A stretch of DNA of 64,000 bases from Nocardia rhizosphaerihabitans (GTDB taxonomy: Bacteria; Actinomycetota; Actinomycetes; Mycobacteriales; Mycobacteriaceae). The position numbers were made by a program, and so were the translations under genes. Below the pieces are notes generated by a model. That model was not told the origin of the DNA. It did no database searches and saw nothing but the letters and a program-made list of their open reading frames with translations. Positions 9,579 to 17,699 of the stretch are shown piece by piece; within the stretch, counting starts at the first letter, position 1; every line of letters begins with the position of its first letter. The stretch covers positions 62,001 through 126,000 of the forward strand of contig NZ_BMNE01000001.1 of the NCBI RefSeq assembly GCF_014646295.1, read 5' to 3'.

Positions 9579-10441
9579 CAAGCGCCCCGGAACAACGTCT
9601 GTTCGTGTGCTGCTTCCAGGGCGGCGACCACCGTGTCGGCGGCGATCCGGGTGTGGGTGTGGATCAGGTCGTGGGCGGCGTCGTCGATGAGGACCCATTC
9701 GGCCCACACGGTGTCGGCCAGCTCCGCGACGCGCTTGTGACCGACGAGCCGGTCCTGTTTGCCTGCCACGATCCAGGTGGGTGTGGCACGCAGCATGTCT
9801 TCGACCACCGCCACATCGGCCTCGCCTCCCCGTAGCGCGCGCATCATCGCGCCGACGGACTCGAGGATCGGTAGCTCGTCATCGCAGCCGAGAATGCCGA
9901 AAGCGAGGGCGAGTTCGCGCTCGAGGCTGTTGGCAGCCCGACGCGCCAGGTCGGCGCGTCCGTCTCGTACGGACCGCTCGTCGCCAGGTAGCTCGGGCAC
10001 CGGGCAGATCGCCACGACCGCATCCAGACGCAGGATCCCTCGGCGGTGACGGAACAGCCACTCTTGCAGCAGGATTGCCGCCAACGACTCCGTTACCAGG
10101 ATCACTTGCCCGCTGGCGTGGGTGAGGACGGCGTCGAGATCTGCGACAAGCTGCGCCATTGCTGGGCGGTCGGGATGGAACGGGACACCGTGGCGGTGTC
10201 CGCGCTGGTCGTAGACCAGCTGCGCGATCTCGCCACCGAAGTGCTGGTGGAGTTCGCCGATCAACGGTGCCATGGACGTGGCATCGCTCAACGGGCCGTG
10301 CAGGTAGACCACGGTCGCTGCCGCGTCGCGGCGGCCGTAGCGGGTAACCATCAAAGGGGTGTCGTCGTCTGCGGTGACGATGAACCTGTGCCGGTCGCGG
10401 TTGCGAGTGAACGATTCTGCGCTTCTGCGGGATTCAGCCAT
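9578..10441 (-). CDS. Alpha/beta-hydrolase-fold protein
   Basis: 287 residues with an alpha/beta-hydrolase layout: the oxyanion region VVYLHGPLSDA near residue 45, a DQRGH motif, a nucleophile-elbow position reading VTESLAAIL (G-x-S-x-G is relaxed to T-E-S-L-A but Ser is kept), and a late His in DDAAHDLIH. No signal peptide, so probably cytoplasmic. It is coupled to the small membrane protein downstream. The degenerate elbow leaves enzymatic activity uncertain. An odd passenger in a conjugation operon. Confidence 0.75.
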   Translation of the reverse strand: MAESRRSAESFTRNRDRHRFIVTADDDTPLMVTRYGRRDAAATVVYLHGPLSDATSMAPLIGELHQHFGGEIAQLVYDQRGHRHGVPFHPDRPAMAQLVADLDAVLTHASGQVILVTESLAAILLQEWLFRHRRGILRLDAVVAICPVPELPGDERSVRDGRADLARRAANSLERELALAFGILGCDDELPILESVGAMMRALRGGEADVAVVEDMLRATPTWIVAGKQDRLVGHKRVAELADTVWAEWVLIDDAAHDLIHTHTRIAADTVVAALEAAHEQTLFRGA

Positions 10442-10442
10442 C

Positions 10443-10745
10443 TCAATTGCCTCCCGCCACGGCGGCGTTCATGATCGCGCCGGCGGAGGTGGCGATGATG
10501 CCGCCGACCAGGGCCGCGAACACGATCTTGGGTGACTCCACGGCGCCGCCGTGCCACCGTTCCCACCCGAATTTCCCGCCGGCATAGATCAGGGCCGCGA
10601 TCCCGGCCAGCATCACCAACCAACTCAGATAGCCAACGAGGTTGGTCAGCCGCTCTCCGCCCGGTGGCCGGGTCGGGTTGATCGTGATCTGCTGCGACAG
10701 CACCGACAGGCTGTCTCCCACAACCGATATCGTGGACATTCTCAT
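10443..10745 (-). CDS. Small pilin-like membrane protein
   Basis: 100 residues, ATG at 10745 overlapping the previous stop (ATGA). Two hydrophobic helices (LSWLVMLAGIAALIYAGG and IVFAALVGGIIATSAGAI) are joined by a short charged loop. This is the usual layout of VirB2/TrbC-type pilins in actinobacterial transfer modules, although no classical signal peptide is present. An internal ATG two codons later is an alternative start. Confidence 0.65.
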   Translation of the reverse strand: MRMSTISVVGDSLSVLSQQITINPTRPPGGERLTNLVGYLSWLVMLAGIAALIYAGGKFGWERWHGGAVESPKIVFAALVGGIIATSAGAIMNAAVAGGN

Positions 10746-11389
10746 CTCTCCGAATCCTGTTCTTCTGTGGCGGTTTTCAACGAAGTGGCGAGCGCGGCGA
10801 TGAGCTCACCGCCGATGCGGTGGACGTCGGCGGGCACCGTTTCGGTCAGACCGGACCGCCGTGGCGGAGCCGGGGTGAAGGGGGTGAACTGGGCAAGTTC
10901 GCTTAGTTCGCGTTCGAGAAGCTCGTCGTGCCAGCCGATCTCCCACACGACCTCGGTGAGGTCGGCGACGGTGGCGCGATAGCGGCGCACCGCCGCGGGG
11001 ACCCGCCCGGAGTGAGCTGCGGTCAAGACGACACCGATGACCTCAACACCGTCGGGGGCTGCGCCGACCTGCCACTCGCGGAGCCGGTCGGCGCAGGCGG
11101 TCAGTCCGGGCAGGCACAGCCGGGCCGCGATCACGACCCGCTGCGTGGTTTCCGGTGAGGCCGGCCAGAGTTGTCCGCAGTCGGCGGCGGGTGCCCACCA
11201 GCGCGCCAGGGTCGAGGTTGCGGCGCCGCCGTGGGCGCCGACGATCGCGACCAGCGGAGGATGAGCACCGGTGATCGGCAGCGGTTCAGTGCGGTGTCCG
11301 GCGCGAGTACTGGGCGGCTGCACGGTGGCCGGGTCCAACCGGCGGCCGACCGCGTGCAGCCGATGATCACGAGAGGTCAGGGCAACCAC
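10742..11389 (-). CDS. P-loop-like protein with deviant Walker A
   Basis: 215 residues. The GTG at 11389 is chosen because a GAGG site lies eight bases upstream and it follows the previous stop directly; the frame is open further upstream but overlaps the neighbour. The segment AIVGAHGGAATSTLARW resembles the deviant Walker A of ParA/MinD-like or secretion chaperone NTPases, but the usual K-G-G-x-G-K-T lysines are missing. The later EVIGVVLTAAHSG strand would suit such a fold. Possibly a non-hydrolysing relative; function unknown. Confidence 0.6.
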   Translation of the reverse strand: MVALTSRDHRLHAVGRRLDPATVQPPSTRAGHRTEPLPITGAHPPLVAIVGAHGGAATSTLARWWAPAADCGQLWPASPETTQRVVIAARLCLPGLTACADRLREWQVGAAPDGVEVIGVVLTAAHSGRVPAAVRRYRATVADLTEVVWEIGWHDELLERELSELAQFTPFTPAPPRRSGLTETVPADVHRIGGELIAALATSLKTATEEQDSER

Positions 11390-11390
11390 G

Positions 11391-12056
11391 TCAGTTACCT
11401 CGTCTCTGGATGTTGGCGATGACCAGGCCCGAGGGACCGGCGGTGACGTTGACCAGCTGCAGGTAGTCCATGCGGTGGCCATCGGCCTGCAGTTCCACCA
11501 GGTGCACCTCGGCGGTGTTCTCGGCGATCACGTCGATGCCCACGCAGTGGGTGACACCACCAGGGAGGGCCGCGATCACGGGGGTGAGCCCTTCGCGGGT
11601 CACGCCGGACTGCGGGCCGACCAAAGCCAGTCCGGCGTCGACGTTGCGTTGCACGTAGTAGGCGTGTTGGAACTTCGCGATCACACCGGCGACGGTCGTG
11701 GTGTCCCCTGCGCCGTCGGTCACCGTCGCCGCTCTCAGCCCGGCACAGGCCCTCGCTCGGTGAGGTGTCGTCGGGCTCGGCGTGGTCGTGGACGCGCTCG
11801 CGAGCGTGGGCGTCGTCGATGTTGCGGTGTTCGGAATCAAGGCGACCCCGATTCCCAGGACCACACCGGCGAGGGTTCCTACCCCGCCGATAGCGAACAA
11901 GGCGGTCCTAGTGCGGATTCTGGCGCCAGGGCTCGGGGCACCGGCCCGCTCGCCCGTCGGCGCGGTGTGGGGTTGGGCCTGATCGGGTTGGTCGTCGGCG
12001 CGGGGCACGTTCAGCCATCCGGCGCCGTGGCCTGGGGGCAAGTCATTGCTGGGCAT
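11391..12056 (-). CDS. Single-pass membrane protein, conjugation cluster
   Basis: 221 residues; the ATG at 12056 has a strong AGGAGGTGA ribosome-binding site. A Pro/Gln-rich cytoplasmic head of about 55 residues precedes one transmembrane helix (IGGVGTLAGVVLGIGVALI), a Ser/Thr/Pro linker and an extracytoplasmic NTF2-like domain with two Cys (ARACAGL and THCVGID) that could pair. Similar architecture to the VirB8-type proteins downstream. Role inferred only. Confidence 0.7.
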   Translation of the reverse strand: MPSNDLPPGHGAGWLNVPRADDQPDQAQPHTAPTGERAGAPSPGARIRTRTALFAIGGVGTLAGVVLGIGVALIPNTATSTTPTLASASTTTPSPTTPHRARACAGLRAATVTDGAGDTTTVAGVIAKFQHAYYVQRNVDAGLALVGPQSGVTREGLTPVIAALPGGVTHCVGIDVIAENTAEVHLVELQADGHRMDYLQLVNVTAGPSGLVIANIQRRGN

Positions 12057-12106
12057 GTGGTTCACCTCCTCGAACTGGGAAGAGTCGGGATCGGGGTCGG
12101 GTCGGG

Positions 12107-12182
12107 CCCTTCGGAGCACACCGCTGGAAGAACCACTGATCGGAGGGGGAAAGCCGAGTGGCAGCCCTTGTGCTCCGAAGGG
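12107..12182 (-). promoter_or_regulatory. Long-range 14-bp perfect inverted repeat
   Basis: The arms cccttcggagcaca (12107-12120) and tgtgctccgaaggg (12169-12182) are perfectly complementary with a 48-base loop. They fill the gap between the cutinase-like gene stop and the start of the next operon gene. Could be an attenuator, a processing site or a protein-bound palindrome; there is no U-tract for a simple terminator. Confidence 0.55.
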
Positions 12183-12184
12183 GT

Positions 12185-13744
12185 CTAGGGACGCGGACCT
12201 GACGTCACCGGACCGTGCGTGGTCGACGGTGAGATCGGCGGCGTGGTGGTGGGATTCGGTGATGTCGAAGCTGGACTAGTGACCACGGTGGCGTCGTTTG
12301 TCGGGGTTGCTGTCGAGGACGACAAGGGCGGGAAGGCTATGGCGAGGTCGGCGGCTACGGCGGTGAACCAGGCCGCGGTCGCAGCCAATGGGCTGTCGCC
12401 GCTGGTGGTCGCCGAGACCGTGCTGTAGCTGCTGCGCCGCCCGGAGGAATCGCTGTACTGGGCGGTGGCCGAGGTCGTGTACAAGTCCTGGGTGTCGGTG
12501 ATCGTGGAAGTGAACGCCTCGAACGCGTCGTTGACCCAAGTACTGATCGACTGCGGCGGCACCAGATCCACCACCGCGTCAGCGACCTTCGTGCCCAACA
12601 CCGCGACGGCGGCGGCCGGGTTAGACAGGCCGACGGCGGCCAGTTCGGCGATCGTGGTCGCGGTGAACACCTTCTGCGCGATCGAGACGACGGCGTTGAG
12701 GCCGATCGCGCCAATCTTGAACAACGCCGAGAGCGCGTCGGATTCGGTCGGCGCGGTCGCGGTCGGTGAGGACGCTTCGGCCACGCGCTGCCCGAGGGTC
12801 TTCGACGGCGAGTAGGTCAGCTGGTCCAGGCTGGTGCCGCTGATGTCGTCGTTGACGACCCCGACAGCGGTGGTAAAGGCCGTGCTGACCAAGGCTTGAG
12901 CGACCGTCGCGATAGCGGCGACCGGGTCCTTGCCCTCGGTTCGGCCGGAGATGTTGGCGATTGCGCTCATCAGCGGGCTGCCCGATTGGACGTCGCAGGT
13001 GGCGTCCCCGGCCACGCACAGGTCGGCGACCCGTCCGACGAGCGTGCCGTAGCTGACCGGGTTGGCCGCCGCGTCGATCCCCGCACCGGACAGGCCGGTG
13101 TTGGTCAGGCTGATCTCGGCGACGTTCGCGCCGGCGGTGCCTGGCGCCGCCGCAGGGGTGCTGGAGTCGTCGCTGCCCGGCAGCACACCAGTTGCGGCCC
13201 GCCGCGATGGATTGGCCAACAAGGCGATCGCGGCGACCTTCTCGGCTGGAACCCGTGAGCGTCCGGCACCGGCCTTCTCGGCGAAAGTTGCTGCCGCGGC
13301 GGCACCTTGGGCATATCCAGCGACCGCGATCTGAGTCGAGGGGCACCTTTCGAGAACGGCAGCGGCGAGATCTTCGATCTGATCAGCTGCAGTGGTTACC
13401 GCTGCGGGGTAGTTCGCCGCACCGACTTGCGTGCCGAACACGATGTAGGACCGCTCTACTGTGTCGCCGCTCGCGCTGGCGATCCGTCCGAAGGCTTGCC
13501 CTAGGACGCCGGTGTCGCCAGTGTCCACCGTCGTGGCCGCGCCTTCCTCGCTGCTCTGCACGCCGACGGCGTAGAGCACCGGGCAGGTCGACTTCACCGC
13601 TGTCGCCGACGGGGTCGGCACTGCGCTCGGCCCGGTGGGAGAAGGGACGGCCGTGGCGATGGCCGACCCGCTGATCGCGACGGTCGCAGCCAGCGACACT
13701 GTCGCGACGATGTGTGTCACGTGATGGGTTGCGGAGCGCTTCAT
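12185..13744 (-). CDS. Cutinase-like secreted protein, catalytic Ser replaced by Ala
   Basis: 519 residues; the ATG at 13744 begins a Sec-type signal (MKRSATHH then AATVAISGSAIATA). Residues 50-250 are a cutinase/serine-esterase domain (CPVLYAVGVQSS start; RVADLCVAGDATCDVQ carries the expected Asp and paired Cys). The nucleophile elbow reads AGYAQGA instead of GYSQG, with a clear GCC Ala codon at 13310-13312, so it should lack esterase activity. A long Ala/Thr/Ser-rich C-terminal region follows. Likely a structural or binding protein of the envelope; cutinase-family genes are common in mycolate producers. Confidence 0.8.
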   Translation of the reverse strand: MKRSATHHVTHIVATVSLAATVAISGSAIATAVPSPTGPSAVPTPSATAVKSTCPVLYAVGVQSSEEGAATTVDTGDTGVLGQAFGRIASASGDTVERSYIVFGTQVGAANYPAAVTTAADQIEDLAAAVLERCPSTQIAVAGYAQGAAAAATFAEKAGAGRSRVPAEKVAAIALLANPSRRAATGVLPGSDDSSTPAAAPGTAGANVAEISLTNTGLSGAGIDAAANPVSYGTLVGRVADLCVAGDATCDVQSGSPLMSAIANISGRTEGKDPVAAIATVAQALVSTAFTTAVGVVNDDISGTSLDQLTYSPSKTLGQRVAEASSPTATAPTESDALSALFKIGAIGLNAVVSIAQKVFTATTIAELAAVGLSNPAAAVAVLGTKVADAVVDLVPPQSISTWVNDAFEAFTSTITDTQDLYTTSATAQYSDSSGRRSSYSTVSATTSGDSPLAATAAWFTAVAADLAIAFPPLSSSTATPTNDATVVTSPASTSPNPTTTPPISPSTTHGPVTSGPRP

Positions 13745-13780
13745 CAGATTCGGCTTCCTCTCGAGATCGTCGGTGGTCGG

Positions 13781-13817
13781 CCTGCCCGCGCCGTGCAAGG
13801 GTTGCGGCGCGGGCAGG
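13781..13817 (-). terminator. GC-rich hairpin between two secreted-protein genes
   Basis: A 13-bp perfect stem (cctgcccgcgccg / cggcgcgggcagg) with an 11-base loop sits four bases past the lipase-like stop on the minus strand. No U-run follows, so it may only attenuate or stabilise the transcript. Confidence 0.5.
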
Positions 13818-13821
13818 CGCG

Positions 13822-14949
13822 TCAGGTGGCTTGGATGGGTCCGGGTCGACCGGAGGGGCGGGCGAATCCCTCACGCAGGGTGGTGAAGACGTCGGGGACG
13901 CCGAGGTCGGCAGCGCCGAGGTGGGTGACGTCGTATTCCGACCACGACACCGCCACGTCGCGCGAGATGTACTCGGCGAATAGCCCTCTCGCGGACTCGA
14001 TCGGAACCAGACCGTCGAGGAGCCCGTGATACAGATGTAGAGGGACCAAAGGTGTTGTTGTGCCGAGGACTTCGTTGGCCAGCACGTACCCCCAGACCGG
14101 GTCGTTCCACGGGTCGGGGCGTTCGCACCACTTCGACAGCGGGTGCAGGTACTCCACCATCAGCCGCGCAAGATCGAGTTGGGATGCGTCGGTGACCGCG
14201 CGGACGCCGGCGTCGGTCAGCAGGTGATCGACGGGCAGGTGCGCGTAAGCGCGCATTAGCCCGACCATGCCCGCGAACGCCAGCCCCGCCCACGGACCAC
14301 CATCGAGATCGGTGATCAACCCACGCGGGTCCCGGATCACCGCACCGGCGGCGACGGCCCGCAGATCAAGGTCAGGGGCATAGCCGGGTTGGTGTTCGGC
14401 CGCCGCGACCGCTGCCCGGCCGCCATCGGCGTATCCCCACAGCGCGACCGGCACCGAACGTCGTTCTCCGGCTAAAGGTTTGGTGAGGGCGCGCGCCAGG
14501 TCGAGCACCGCGTGCGCGCCCGCCTTCGCGGCCAGGAAATGGTGTGGCCCCAGCCCGGTGATACCCAGACCGATGCCGTCGGGGACGGCGACGGTCCAAT
14601 CCTGGGCCAGCGCTGCGGCGATACTGCTGGCGTCGGGTTCGGCGCCGTCGACGAGCAACTGCGAGGGTGCGCACCGGCCGCCGAGTCCGTGGAAGGTCGG
14701 CACGTAGACCACCAGCGGGGGGCGCACGGTGCCGTTGCCGGTCCTGGTCTTTGGTTCCAGCACGATGCCCGAGGCTGGGACAGGAATCCCGAAACTCGTG
14801 CTGCTCGTGTAGACCACCTGCCATGCCCGGCCCAGCCCCGCCAGGTGCGGCACGGTGACATCGCGCGTGCGCAGCACGACCCCACGCTCATCTCCAGCGC
14901 CGAGATAGGTGTTGTCGTAGAAGGCGTCGGTGGTCTTGTTGCCGGTCAT
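13822..14949 (-). CDS. LIP-lipase-like protein with Ser-to-Ala nucleophile
   Basis: 375 residues. The ATG at 14949 overlaps the preceding stop by one base; a GTG one codon earlier is possible. The LIP/secretory-lipase pattern is clear: WQVVYTSSTSFGIPVPASG at the front, and a nucleophile region followed by HQPGYAPDLDLRAVAAGA. The elbow reads WGYADGG instead of GYSxGG (Ala codon GCC at 14428-14430), while the expected Asp (GLLDGLVPI) and His (VTHLGA) remain. No evident signal peptide. Probably a pseudoenzyme; the second such protein in the same operon. Confidence 0.8.
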   Translation of the reverse strand: MTGNKTTDAFYDNTYLGAGDERGVVLRTRDVTVPHLAGLGRAWQVVYTSSTSFGIPVPASGIVLEPKTRTGNGTVRPPLVVYVPTFHGLGGRCAPSQLLVDGAEPDASSIAAALAQDWTVAVPDGIGLGITGLGPHHFLAAKAGAHAVLDLARALTKPLAGERRSVPVALWGYADGGRAAVAAAEHQPGYAPDLDLRAVAAGAVIRDPRGLITDLDGGPWAGLAFAGMVGLMRAYAHLPVDHLLTDAGVRAVTDASQLDLARLMVEYLHPLSKWCERPDPWNDPVWGYVLANEVLGTTTPLVPLHLYHGLLDGLVPIESARGLFAEYISRDVAVSWSEYDVTHLGAADLGVPDVFTTLREGFARPSGRPGPIQAT

Positions 14950-16166
14950 CACCGGGCTCCGGCGATGTCGTGAGCCAGCGCGATCATCCAGGCGATGCCC
15001 GAATTCATCTGTCCGGTCAGGGCATAGCCGTTGTGACGCCCGACCGTGTCGGCGAAGCGGACCCAGGTAACCGGGTTGACCAGCTCGGCGTTATCCGCCG
15101 CCAACTGCCCCCACGCCGCACCGAGCTGCGCGATCAGCTTCGCCACCACCCCCGGATTCGCGGTGACGGCTGCGATGATCTCGCTCCACCGCGCACCGGC
15201 CGCCACCGGATCAGGGCTGGATGTGCGGGGGTCACCGGCATCGACGAGTCGATCACCCAATCCGGCCTGTGGTACGTAGTCGACGTCGCCCGGACCGAAC
15301 TGGAAGTCGTTGAGAACGACGGTGTTCCAGGCATCGCCGAGTGCGCTCGACAGACCCGCGCCCAGGGTCGAGATCGCGCCGATCGGGTTGGTCAGATCGG
15401 CTTGGGCGAACAGCTCCGCGCCCAAACGAAGGACCGCGGCCTGCCCGGGGGCTGAGCAAGCGAGGTCGCCGTCGCTGCAGATGTCAGCGACACGGCCGGT
15501 GAGATCACCGTACCCGTCGGCGGTGGTCGCGATACCCGCTCCCCCGGTCGGCGCGGCCAGCACCTGCACTGTCGACACCGCCGCACCGGTGGTCCCAGGC
15601 GCCGCGTCGGGCACGGTCTGACCGGGCCTTCCGGGGAACACGGGCTCGAGCTGGCCGCGGTCGGGGTTGGCGTACAGCGCGATCCCGGCGACACGATCAG
15701 CCGGTACCGGTCCGTTGCCGGAGCCGACGTCGCGGGCGAAGCTCGCCATCGCCTGGGCGCCCTGGGAGTAGCCGACCCCGGCAAGCATGGTGTCCGGGCA
15801 CGCTTCGACGACCTGGGCGGCTGCGGCATCCAGGTTGGCTCGCGCGCCCGATACCGAGGACACATACGGGTCGGCGCCGCCGCCGGGGACAATGCCACCG
15901 AACCCGGCCTCGTAGCCGATGTAGGCGCGCTGCACCAATGCGGGGACAGTGGCCACGACCGGTCCGATCAGGGATCCGACGACGCCGGTGTCGGCGAGCG
16001 GATCCGCTGTCGGCGAGGACTGGCCGGTTCCCTGGACACCGAGGATGTAGAGGGCTGGGCAGCCGTTGATGGGGACTGCGCTCGCAGGACCGGCTGAGGT
16101 CGGGGCGGTCACCGCCGCAGCACCCAGGACGGCGGCGGCCGCGGCCGCAACCCTGCGACCGGTCAT
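14949..16166 (-). CDS. Secreted cutinase family protein, catalytic triad present
   Basis: 405 residues with a Sec signal (RRVAAAAAAVLGAAAVTAP to about residue 30). The cutinase domain starts CPALYILGVQGTGQSS; the nucleophile motif GVGYSQGAQAM is intact, the Asp lies in DICSDGDLACSAP and the His candidate in VGRHNGYAL. It is therefore likely an active serine esterase acting on lipids or esters in the mycolate envelope. Coupled to the lipase-like gene by a one-base overlap and to the upstream gene by an ATGA overlap. It has two apparently inactive companions. Confidence 0.85.
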   Translation of the reverse strand: MTGRRVAAAAAAVLGAAAVTAPTSAGPASAVPINGCPALYILGVQGTGQSSPTADPLADTGVVGSLIGPVVATVPALVQRAYIGYEAGFGGIVPGGGADPYVSSVSGARANLDAAAAQVVEACPDTMLAGVGYSQGAQAMASFARDVGSGNGPVPADRVAGIALYANPDRGQLEPVFPGRPGQTVPDAAPGTTGAAVSTVQVLAAPTGGAGIATTADGYGDLTGRVADICSDGDLACSAPGQAAVLRLGAELFAQADLTNPIGAISTLGAGLSSALGDAWNTVVLNDFQFGPGDVDYVPQAGLGDRLVDAGDPRTSSPDPVAAGARWSEIIAAVTANPGVVAKLIAQLGAAWGQLAADNAELVNPVTWVRFADTVGRHNGYALTGQMNSGIAWMIALAHDIAGAR

Positions 16167-17056
16167 TGGCCGACTCCGACACCCGCGCCGAACCCGGCGC
16201 CGATCGTGCCGCCGACCACCGCACCGACGACCGCGACAGGCACTCCGGCAATCGCGGCACCGGCAGCTGCACCCGCTGCGCCACCCAAGGCCGTGCCGGC
16301 AACACCGCTGGTGACCTGGCCGACGATCGGGACCGGCACCATGATGCCCACTGCGGCACCGGCGATCCCGCCGACGGTGCCGCCGATCAGCGCACCGACT
16401 GTCGCACCGGCCGCGGCAGCCGGGGCACCGAGCACGGTCGCACCGGCCGCGCCGCCGAGTCCGGCGCCGCCCAAGACCGCACCGGAGACACGGTCGGATC
16501 GACCAGCGGGGATGCCGATCGAGTCCAGGGCGGTGGCGACTTGGGCTTCGGTGTCGGCGGCGGTGTTGTTGATCGTGTCGCGGACCTCGACCGGCAGCCA
16601 GTCCGGGCTCGGGGTCTGGAACTCCCCGATCCGGATCGTGTTCTCCGGCGGGGTGATCGGTGCGACCGGCTCCACCGGTTCGGGCAGGTGCAGTTCCTCG
16701 ATCCGCACCGGCTCGACCGGTTCCTCCACGCTCGGCGCGGGCCGCGACGGGCCGCTGCGTACCTCGGCGGGCTGCTCGTAGTACTGCGGTGCAGGTGCTG
16801 GTTCGGTCTGGGGTTCTGGTTCGGGAGGCGGTGGCGGAGTGGGGGTTTCGGTGCCCGGCTGGGAGGGGCTTGTGACGCCACCCTGGTCGGCCACCGCGGC
16901 CAGTGGCCCGTTCGCGTGGGCCGGTGCGGCGGTGGCCACGGCGATGGCGACGGGGATCGCCGCGGCGAGCAGCAGCGTGCCGGCTCGACGGGCGGCAGGA
17001 TTTCTGTATCGACCGCGAGCTGCGCTTCCGCGGGCCGTGGAGGAGTTTTCTGACAT
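16163..17056 (-). CDS. Secreted Pro/Glu-rich protein with Gly-zipper C-terminus
   Basis: 297 residues; ATG at 17056 with AGAGAGG upstream. An N-terminal signal (LLLAAAIPVAIAVATAAPAHA) precedes about 130 residues rich in Pro, Glu and Thr, then a long Ala/Gly/Val segment from about residue 190 with many GxxxG spacings (LGGAAGATVLGAPAAAAGAT). The latter looks like an oligomerising membrane or pore-forming region, as in glycine-zipper proteins. It overlaps the cutinase gene by 4 bases. First large gene of the leftward operon; may contribute to a surface structure. Confidence 0.75.
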   Translation of the reverse strand: MSENSSTARGSAARGRYRNPAARRAGTLLLAAAIPVAIAVATAAPAHANGPLAAVADQGGVTSPSQPGTETPTPPPPPEPEPQTEPAPAPQYYEQPAEVRSGPSRPAPSVEEPVEPVRIEELHLPEPVEPVAPITPPENTIRIGEFQTPSPDWLPVEVRDTINNTAADTEAQVATALDSIGIPAGRSDRVSGAVLGGAGLGGAAGATVLGAPAAAAGATVGALIGGTVGGIAGAAVGIMVPVPIVGQVTSGVAGTALGGAAGAAAGAAIAGVPVAVVGAVVGGTIGAGFGAGVGVGQ

Positions 17057-17206
17057 GACGGGTCGACCTCTCTAGCCGAAAGGTGAAGCTGGTGGGTTGT
17101 GCCGCAGCCGGTTTAGACGTCGTGCGCGGCGAAAGTCAGATCAGTGTCTGCCGGGCACCGCCGGTCAGTGAAGGACCGAGCTCGGCGGTGACTCTCGGCG
17201 GCAGGG

Positions 17207-17314
17207 TCAGAGGAAGTTCAGTACCAAGGTCAGCGCGTTGCCGGCCAGGGCCAGCCCGTTCGACAGCAGCGACAGCACCGCGTTGGCGTAGCTGGCGATC
17301 ACGATGGGATCCAC
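17207..17314 (-). CDS. 35-residue hydrophobic peptide heading the operon
   Basis: GTG at 17314 with an AAAGGA site six bases upstream. The peptide begins VDPIVIASYANAVLSLL and ends LTLVLNFL, with Asn residues spaced through an otherwise hydrophobic helix and no charged residue except Asp2. It lies about 150 bases upstream of the Gly-zipper protein gene and just downstream of the regulatory region, so it would be the first product of the operon. A membrane micropeptide or pilin-like subunit is possible; not a recognised family. Confidence 0.55.
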   Translation of the reverse strand: MDPIVIASYANAVLSLLSNGLALAGNALTLVLNFL

Positions 17315-17699
17315 AGGTTTCCTTTCTCGGATGAATAGCGTTTGCGATTTCCATTCAATCCACGAAACCTGGTGCACCGCTATAGCATTCGCTAATCAGT
17401 TTTGATACATCAAAAATGACAAGTCCGGAAATATATCCTACGCTGGCTATTCACCGTTCTCGTACCGAGAATGCTTTTCGCAGATACACCCGCCAGGCTC
17501 ATCGGAAGTGACCGGCGCCACATCCAAACTCGCGCGTTCGCCGAGAATCCGGCGAACACCTTCGTCCGCCAGTACGGACTGGTGAGCAAACTTGCCGCAC
17601 GAAACACCCTCTGGTAGAACGGTTCCCATCACTGAGAGGTAACGCTCAACTCAAAGCTCTCAATCTGTGACATCCAATACGAACTCCCGGGGGGGAGAC
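17315..17699. promoter_or_regulatory. Divergent regulatory region with AT-rich palindrome
   Basis: About 385 bases between the leftward operon and the rightward regulator gene, distinctly more AT-rich than its surroundings. It holds a palindrome at 17400-17415 (TTTTGAT-AC-ATCAAAA), a plausible operator for the neighbouring XRE-type regulator, and AT-rich stretches (tatagcat, aatatatcc) that could serve as -10 elements. Assignment by position and composition only. Confidence 0.5.
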
